A stretch of DNA of 34,370 bases from Nemertoderma westbladi (lineage: Eukaryota > Xenacoelomorpha > Nemertodermatida > Nemertodermatidae). A program made the position numbers and the translations under genes. The notes under the pieces are model-generated. The model saw only the letters and a list, made by a program, of their open reading frames with translations. It had not been told where the DNA came from and did no database searches. Below are positions 27,482 through 34,370 of this stretch, piece after piece. The stretch lies in NCBI GenBank assembly GCA_032718475.1, contig JAUCBJ010008858.1:1-34370 (forward strand), in the 5' to 3' direction. The number at the start of each line of letters is the position of its first letter. Within the stretch, counting starts at the first letter, position 1.

Positions 27482-27977
27482 GGGGGGGCGTTCATAAAGT
27501 ATGTCACGCACTAGGGGGGGAGGTGGGGTTAGAGCTTGCGTGACATTTTGTGACAGAGGGGGGAGGGGGGTGTCGACTTTACTTTTGTGGCGGTCACGGC
27601 GATGTTCTATGCTTTAATGTCAGCACTTAACACATGTGTAGAAGGGTGGGTAACTTTAAGGAAAACAATAAACTCAATAACATTGAGTATAATCGATAAA
27701 TTGAGTAGGACATAGAAGCCATTGACTCCAACACTGTAATACCTGTTATTAATATAGAATAAGAACACTTGACTTACCCGTGGGAAAATGTGTATCGTGA
27801 TTGAATTTATATTGTATTTTGGCATAACAAACATTGTGTTACATTGAGATAAAATATTTTTTGTCGGGGCGGGGGGGGGGGGGGGGGGGTCGAGCTTGTG
27901 TGACACTTTGTGACAGAGGGGGGATGGGGGGTCAAAAATCGGAAAAATTTGCGTGACATACTTTATGAACGCCCCCT
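27482..27977. mobile_element. TIR element with GGGGCGTTCATAAAGTATGTCACGC ends
   Basis: The left end (from 27482) reads G-run, CGTTCATAAAGTATGTCACGC (split here as cgttcataaagtatg and tcacgc); the right end (27951-27977) is its inverse, ending gaacgcccccT. Each end is followed inward by a related ~40-base direct repeat (gagcttgcgtgacattttg near 27531, gagcttgtgtgacactttg near 27891). There is no transposase ORF. The duplication is unclear (TTAA left, TAAA right). It looks like a non-autonomous DNA transposon. Confidence 0.7.
27871..27889. repeat. Poly-G tract (19 G)
   Basis: Nineteen uninterrupted G after CGGGGC, inside the TIR element. With the neighbouring G runs it could form G-quadruplexes and may be misassembled in length. 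Confidence 0.9.
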
Positions 27978-29184
27978 AAATCAAAATCCTTAATTTGAAT
28001 TTAAATATCTAAAATTAAATAATCGATGATATTATTGAATTAGGTCAATAATCAAAATAAAATAACTACACCGAATATTGAACACTATAATTTTATTTTA
28101 ATTTATGTTATATTATTATGTAATATAGTGAGAATATTGATAACTAAATATTGGTGGCATAGAACCTATTGTTTGTTTGTTAATTCTCAAAACTTAATTC
28201 ATAATATTATATTAGTTAGTCTACTATTTGCATTCCATTCTTTGAAAATCCTCTCTGTAACAAATAAATATTGCTAGAGTCATGTTTCTCATCGTTGCGG
28301 GGGCGTGTTAGTTTTACTTAATAGTAAACCATCTCGTAAAATACCAACTAATGATACCATGGAAAAAATAGTACTTCCTTATCATAAAAGTGGGTAAGAA
28401 AATTCGATAAATAAAAAATAAACACAATTTTATTGAAAACTCAAAGGAGTCAAAGGAGTAACAACTTATACAGAAATATAATAAACCATGTACAAAATAT
28501 TATAAAAAATACGTAAAATATATTACATTTATACATATTCATAGAGTGAGATGCTGTTATATACAGTATGATTACTACCTATTAATTAATGTGTGGGTGG
28601 TGATACACCAATAAATTATTTATGATTTCCTTGGCTTCAAAAAAAAACATTTAGTATAAAACTCAAATAATCTCGAGAAAATTATATCCTCTGGAAGAAC
28701 TGATACCATTCCCAATGAGGCTAAAAATATGTGTGATAAGTATTGCGCGGAAGTATGAGATAAGGAAACACTAACTGGGATTCGAAATATATCTGAATTA
28801 AGGAGTAAGATTAATAAAAAATGCATTATTGTATAATACCGCAAAAAGTAAATAAGCTATACCTTCTATATGGTACAGGAATAATTTGTGATCCTTTATG
28901 TAACGGCATAAGAAATTCAAATAATTACGGTAAACACTTAGTAAATAATAAAAAAAATAGTGACAAGGTGGTAACTGGGGATTGATACAGTGCTCTGCCG
29001 ATGGCTTCCGAACACACCAATTTAATTACTAAACTTCATCTGGTACTTATACACTACGGTACCCTATTAGTACCTTATCAACTGTATAAGAAGTACAACA
29101 CCAATTTAATTATAATTATTTCCCAAGGATTGCCCGGCGCGCGCTTCTGAAAGGGGTCAAAGTAAGCAGCAAAACCTAGACTAT

Positions 29185-32043
29185 TTAGAGCGTCGTTTTA
29201 AACTCTACCATGGCCTTATTTAATCGCTTCACTCGCTCGTCAAATAGCTTCCGTTGTTCGTTCTGCTCAACGAGTACCATTCGCATCTCGTCTTCCACCT
29301 CAGCTACCCTAGAATTAGAGGCATCCAACTCATCCTGTTTGGCGTTCAACAGTCGTTGGTGCTCTTCTTCAAACTCAAAGTCATGTTCCTCCATCTGCCG
29401 CTTATAAACCTCATCTATACATTCCAGTTTGGCCAAAGCCGCTTTGGCGGCTTCTTGGGCTGCCTTACAATCCTTTATCAATTGGGTTTCCTTGAGCTTC
29501 CAGTTGGTGGCCATCTCTTTTACTTGGGATTCTAGAACGGATATAAGATTCCCTTTCTCTTTCCATTTCTTCTGCAACGAATTATTATCCTTCTCTAGAT
29601 TACCATAAGCATCACGCAAATCGGCCAGTTCGTCTTTAAGTTGCTCTTTCCTTTCGTTTAATTTATCGCATCGCAATTGTAACTCCCTATTATTTTGACT
29701 CTCAGAGTTTAACTGATGCTGCAACTCTTTCTGAAACTCAAGAGTTTCCTCTCTCGCTCGTTTGATTAGACTATCCTTCTCATTGAGAGCCTCTTTTATA
29801 TTTCTAATAGTATCGGTTTGATCCTCCAACATTTTTGTTTTAATCTTAATACTATCGTCTTTATTTTCTAACTCTTTACTAAGTTTGGATACCTGCGCGG
29901 TTAGTGTCTCAATCTGAAGTTCCATCTTCCCTCGTTCCTGAGCCAAACCAGCACCTTGTTTCGCCAACTCCACGGCCCACAGTCGTTTTTCCTTCCTCAA
30001 CCCATCCAATATTCCTTGTTGGCCACTGTTCTGAGCCAACAACTTGGCTTTATTGCGTTTTAGTTCATCGAAGTCTTTAATTTTATCTCGACACTCTAGT
30101 AATTGTCTTTGTAAAGATTCATTATTCGCCTTTAGTTCAGTGATTGCATCTAGTTTAGTCTTCGAAACTTCAGTTAACTTACTTTTCTGTTGTTTCACGA
30201 GAGAATTTAATTCGGATATCGTTGATTTTAATATATTTTCGTTATCCTCTTTATCATCCAACATACGTTTCCACTGCGATGAGGAATGATTCAACCTCTC
30301 GTATTCGTTCTGCAATTCTTTTAGTTTATCCGCTTCTATTCGAAGAGCCATCCTAAATTCGTCTTCTAACTCATCGTATTCGCGAGTTAAACCATCTATT
30401 TTATCCTGATAAACTCTGACTCGTTGGGTATTCAACTGCTCCTGTTTGTTAAGCTCTTTCTCAATAACCGCGCTAAGCGCTGGACTCGATAATGAATATT
30501 TACCTTGCGAATCCTTTATATGTTGTTGTTCTCTGGTCGCCAATAGCGATTGCAATTCGTGAATCTGATCTTTTTGCTGATCCCGTTGGACTCCTATTAA
30601 TTGTAACTCCCTCTGTAAGCCCGCTACTTTGATCGTGTAATCCTGCGTCACCTTCCCTTCATGAGCGGACTGTTTCAACCTATCCGCCTCCATCTTGGCG
30701 ACTGTGGCTTCGGACGCTCGTAGCGCCCTACGTTGTTCATCAACTTCGGTTTCTAACACCCTAAATTTTTCATAAACATCAGTGTATTCTTCCTTTGCTT
30801 TCTGCAGATGATCCTGCGATTGCTTGTTTATTTCCCGCTCCTTAATTAGCATATTTTTTAGCTTATTCGAGGCTTCCACCGCACTTCCATGAACCTCCGT
30901 ATCGATGTGCTCTTTACATCTCAACTCCTTTACGGTATCCGCTAATTTCTTGGCAACAACTTCCGCCTTCCATCTTCTCTGCCTTTCATCGTCCAATTCC
31001 TTCATGAGATGAACGAATGTCTCGTGGGAATCAATATCTACTGCAACTTCCTTAGTCGAGGGTTGTATTGTTTTCTTTTTCGTTTTATTATTCTCTTTAT
31101 TGGAATGTAAAACTTTATTATTGGAACTATATTTAACTGATTTTCCCTTTGATGATGAAACATCGCTGACTTCGTTTGTATCTGAACTGGATATTTTATT
31201 GTTCCGCTCTAATAATTGGGCTAATTGGCTCTCCAACCTGGTCAATCGTGATTCATCAGGGTGCGGCATACCTTCCTCGGGAGTCAAGGTTACACTCTGA
31301 GTGGATGATGTCACCACAGAACGGGCTTCCTTCCATTGTTCTAGAGCTTTATCGATTCGAGGAGTAGCTACACTAATAATGTCATCAGGAGCGAAAGACG
31401 CCGTTTTATTGGGAATCCCTGGTGAACTTAAATATTTCAAAAACTCTTCGATCTCTGGCATTTCATTTAGATGAATTTGCTCGACAAAAGGTTGACCTCG
31501 TCTATCAATCCCATCTAGAACCTTTAGAGAAGTCAGTTGTGTGAGCATATCCCTCCTGTATGACACGTGTCGACAAAATGGATTGTCACTTTCATTGATA
31601 ACCATCGTAACATTTTCTAAATTGAGTAATCGTTTCAGGGAGTCTGTAACGTGTTCAAGAGAAGTTAATTCATTGCCATGGAGAGATATTGAACGGAGAT
31701 TGGAATTTGATTGAAATCGCTTGAATCCAGATATATCCGAAATCTTATTATAGGATAAATTAACTGTCCTTAATGAAGGTAGACAATCTAATCCATCAAC
31801 ACTTCTTAAAGTATTACATGATAAATTAAGCAATTTCAATTTAAACAATCCATTAAGTCCGTGGATTGATGATATCCTGTTGGCAGATAAATCCAGATAT
31901 TGCAGCCACTTCAAATGTGAAATATTGGTGATTCCTTCGATTTGGTTATTGTGAAAATTAACCCCCGTCAGGTGGTCTGGCAGTACAACATCTTGCATAT
32001 TATTCAGATTCGAGTCAATAAATGAAAGTTGATTAGCTGTCAT
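29185..32043 (-). CDS. LRRCC1: Leucine-rich repeat and coiled-coil centrosomal protein
   Basis: 952 residues against about 1030 in human LRRCC1 (CLERC). In vertebrates it sits in centrosomes and the distal centriole lumen, helps keep spindle poles intact and supports ciliogenesis. Residues about 23-130 hold five or six SDS22-like leucine-rich repeats (LQYLDLSANRISSI, LKLLNLSCNTLRSV, LRTVNLSYNKISDI), capped by NPFCRHVSYRRDMLTQLTSLKVLDG at about 153-178. A low-complexity linker follows, and from about residue 335 to the end there is continuous coiled coil with family signatures: ELDDERQRRWKAE, LRKEKRLWAVELAKQG and KTKMLEDQTDTIRNIKEAL. The ATG at 32043 is the first in frame and directly precedes the LRR cap region. 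One open exon covers the whole protein; vertebrate orthologues are split into many exons. It is transcribed towards TECR. Confidence 0.92.
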   Translation of the reverse strand: MTANQLSFIDSNLNNMQDVVLPDHLTGVNFHNNQIEGITNISHLKWLQYLDLSANRISSIHGLNGLFKLKLLNLSCNTLRSVDGLDCLPSLRTVNLSYNKISDISGFKRFQSNSNLRSISLHGNELTSLEHVTDSLKRLLNLENVTMVINESDNPFCRHVSYRRDMLTQLTSLKVLDGIDRRGQPFVEQIHLNEMPEIEEFLKYLSSPGIPNKTASFAPDDIISVATPRIDKALEQWKEARSVVTSSTQSVTLTPEEGMPHPDESRLTRLESQLAQLLERNNKISSSDTNEVSDVSSSKGKSVKYSSNNKVLHSNKENNKTKKKTIQPSTKEVAVDIDSHETFVHLMKELDDERQRRWKAEVVAKKLADTVKELRCKEHIDTEVHGSAVEASNKLKNMLIKEREINKQSQDHLQKAKEEYTDVYEKFRVLETEVDEQRRALRASEATVAKMEADRLKQSAHEGKVTQDYTIKVAGLQRELQLIGVQRDQQKDQIHELQSLLATREQQHIKDSQGKYSLSSPALSAVIEKELNKQEQLNTQRVRVYQDKIDGLTREYDELEDEFRMALRIEADKLKELQNEYERLNHSSSQWKRMLDDKEDNENILKSTISELNSLVKQQKSKLTEVSKTKLDAITELKANNESLQRQLLECRDKIKDFDELKRNKAKLLAQNSGQQGILDGLRKEKRLWAVELAKQGAGLAQERGKMELQIETLTAQVSKLSKELENKDDSIKIKTKMLEDQTDTIRNIKEALNEKDSLIKRAREETLEFQKELQHQLNSESQNNRELQLRCDKLNERKEQLKDELADLRDAYGNLEKDNNSLQKKWKEKGNLISVLESQVKEMATNWKLKETQLIKDCKAAQEAAKAALAKLECIDEVYKRQMEEHDFEFEEEHQRLLNAKQDELDASNSRVAEVEDEMRMVLVEQNEQRKLFDERVKRLNKAMVEFKTTL

Positions 32044-33610
32044 ATTTGCTTAACTGCTTAAAAGTTGAATGACAATTACATAACATCAAGGCACCGGAAA
32101 ATAAGCCTCTCAATACGAACTTATCTTCTTCTGTTCTTTGCTCATATTATGGGTTTTGAGAACTCCGCTAAACTATTCTAACAATTTTGCTTATTTGGAT
32201 ATGATGTATGATGACCAAAATAAATACATAAACAGTTATATCGGTAAACGAGATAGGCCTACCGGTATCACTTGGTTCTGTTAGGATAGGCTACCGACTA
32301 AACACAGTATATTATTATTAATATTACTTTACAAACTCGATGACTACATAAAATTAATACATGTACCGGTCAGCCGGTAGGTACTGAGGTAATGCTGTAA
32401 TGTAACATTACATAGGTATACCGGTACACACTACCACTACTGCATGTACTGCACTACACCCACAGCTGCACCCTGCACATTGACAGAGTACGAGTGCACA
32501 AGACTGCCATACAGGCTATAAATTGAAATTCAAACGAATGGGAAAAGGGATACCGCACTGGTAATAATATATAATTTTTTTTTTAATAGGCCTAATACCT
32601 GTAATAACTGAATAATGTTTAAATAATGTTTTATAGGCCTAACTGCCTAAATAAAATAGACCTAAAAAAGGAAATGACAAAAATGGGATGTCCTTTCTGC
32701 CTTTGTCAGTTTGTATCTCGTTCTCGTAAAATAGCATTGCAACATTAAATTGCAGAATTAGGTGCAGAGTGCAGACGACATTCCACAACACAACAATTTA
32801 CAGATTTATGAATCAACAACATTCTGACATTCAGCAGAATGTGAGCAGGGTAGGTAGGTCTACTGGCAACTGGGTAAGGCTAAGGCGTCTTAAAGTCAAA
32901 ATAATTTACTGATTTCATTTAGGGCCTACGCAATTCTAACGATTGTCTGATTGTAGGGTATTAATACTGTAATACAGTCAACAGTAGCAGGCAGGCAGGC
33001 CTACCTCAGTACCTCTAACTCTAACCTAATGCTGTAATCTGGTAATGAGGAAGAGTGATAGATACGCATACGCAACACATATTGTCAGATTGTGCCTGGG
33101 ACATACTGACATATAGACCTACGGTGGACGGTAGTAGAAGTAGTACGGCTGTACGGTACGTACGGTGTTCGTAAACCGTAGGCAGCAAGGCAGGTAGGCC
33201 TAACAAGCATATCTCAGTATCTGCATTCTGCATACAGGCATATGGAAGTCGGTACAACTGTCAGACTGTATTGCACTGCACTGCACCTGACGAACCGGTA
33301 GGTACAAACTGATGACGCCTGTCTGTCTGCCCCGGTTGAGTAATTCAGTAATTCTGGGCACTCTTGAAACAGTACAAGTTCTAAAACTAAAATGAGTTCA
33401 GGAGTTAATCAGTACAGCAGTAAACCTAATTCAGTAAAAGCAAGATACAGTTTGTTGTAATGGCAGGGCAGTCAGTCCGCACAGCCGCTCCGCAGTCCGG
33501 TCGGTCTGAATGGCCAAGCCGCCTCGCCGGCTGCCTAAGATAGCGTTTTCAGCGCACAGGTGGAGGTGCACTGTGTTGTGTACCGGTCAGCCGGTAAGTG
33601 CTAAAATGCA
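32044..33610. other. Gene-free interval upstream of LRRCC1
   Basis: AT-rich, dense in accggta and taggcctac words. It should contain the LRRCC1 promoter and 5' UTR; no definite TATA box is seen. The small minus ORF around 33021-33257 has no recognisable features. Confidence 0.5.
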
Positions 33611-34370
33611 CAAGTCAACGAGCAACAATGACTAACAACGAGCAACAATGAGCAACAACGGGCAACAACGAGCAACAATGAGCAACAACGAGCAACAATG
33701 ACCAACAATGAGCAACAACGAGCAACAATGAGCAACAACGAGCAATAATGATTGTTACTCGTTGTTGTACTGTAATAATAAAGTACAACAACGAGTAACA
33801 ACGAGCAACAATGAGCGATAATAAAGTACAACAACGAGCAACAATGAGCAACAATGAGCAACAACGAGCAACAATGAGCAACAACGAGCAACAATGAGCA
33901 ACAACGGGCAACAATGGGCAACAACGAGCAACAATGAGCAACAATCAGGAACAACGAACAACAACGAGCAACAGCGAGCAACAATGAGTAATAATAAAGT
34001 ACAACAACGAGTAACAATGAGCAACAACGATCAACAATGAGCAACAACGAGTAAGAATGAGCAACCACGAGCAACAATGAGCAACAATGACCAACAATGA
34101 GCAACAACGAGCAACAATGAGCAACAACGAGCAATAATGATTGTTACTCGTTGTTGTACTTTATTATTGCTCGTTGTTGCTCGTTGTTGCTCATTGTTGG
34201 TCGTTGTTGCTCATTGTTGCTCGTTGTTGTTTGTTGTTCCTCAGTGTTGCTCCTCAGTGTTGCTCGTTGTTGTTCGTTGTTGCTCATTGTTGCTCGTTGT
34301 TGCCCATTGTTGCTCGTTGTTGCTCGAGGTTGCTCATTCTTACTCGTTGTTGCTCATTGTTGATCGTTGT
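33611..34370. repeat. Decameric satellite (AACAAYGAGC)n with orientation switches
   Basis: 10-bp units aacaacgagc and aacaatgagc alternate from about 33611 to 34138, interspersed with ataataaagtacaacaacgag blocks. From 34139 the reverse-complement orientation (gctcgttgtt) continues to the window end. A short inversion occurs earlier: 33752-33770 and 33783-33801 form a perfect 19-bp inverted repeat. Long Leu/Val/Cys-rich frames across it are products of the repeat. Confidence 0.93.

Larger units (their letters stand above)
27214..29184. other. Gene-free interval between host genes
   Basis: AT-rich with no supported ORF. It contains the G-rich TIR element at 27482-27977. The segment just below 29185 should be the 3' UTR of LRRCC1, but no AATAAA is clearly placed on the minus strand close to the stop. 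Confidence 0.5.

Noticed and set aside
33601-34134. Hydrophobic Leu/Val/Cys-rich minus-strand ORFs resembling membrane proteins
   Set aside because: A 10-bp repeat read in any frame gives a 10-residue periodic peptide; there are no unique sequence and no plausible start context.

Overview
The window looks like nuclear DNA of an invertebrate animal. It holds two long uninterrupted ORFs for conserved animal proteins (TECR, an ER very-long-chain fatty-acid enzyme, and LRRCC1, a centrosome/centriole protein), BEL/Pao LTR retrotransposons (a clade found in animals), TIR/foldback elements and several satellites. AT-rich spacers are studded with the palindromic words TAGGCCTA and ACCGGT. I cannot name the species. 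No bacterial-type operons, rRNA genes or CRISPR arrays are seen.

Region 1 (1-20008) is almost entirely two copies of one BEL/Pao family placed head to head, 5' LTR facing 5' LTR, with a 938-bp spacer. Copy A (minus, 6950 down past base 1) has a 5' LTR and a long leader, then goes straight into reverse transcriptase, RNase H and integrase; gag and protease are absent. A 10-bp tandem expansion breaks its pol frame between RNase H and integrase. Copy B (plus, 7889-20003) is complete at both ends: two 1.23-kb LTRs about 99.4% identical, TG...CA ends and a 5-bp CCGCT target duplication. It carries one open 1480-codon ORF with gag, zinc knuckles and aspartic protease, fused in frame to scraps of RNase H and the pol C-terminus. 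Its RT and integrase are gone. What A lacks B has, and the reverse. Both leaders carry a ~289-bp tandem repeat containing a conserved hairpin. Copy B also has an extra 3-kb 3' region with small ORFs, and gag is rich in consensus splice donors.

Region 2 (20009-24880) is repeat DNA: a 22-bp minisatellite open on both strands (20830-21985), a cluster of AAGGCGCTATCT inverted repeats (22330-22466), and a ~1.3-kb foldback (about 23276-24577) with a TTAA-flanked MITE-like element exactly at its centre.

Region 3 (24882-32043) holds the two host genes, convergent and apparently intronless within the coding region: TECR (+) and LRRCC1 (-). Between them lie a tRNA-like relic, a possible terminal exon of an unknown gene and a G-rich TIR element. 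Region 4 (32044-34370) is AT-rich spacer followed by a decameric satellite that reverses orientation inside the window.
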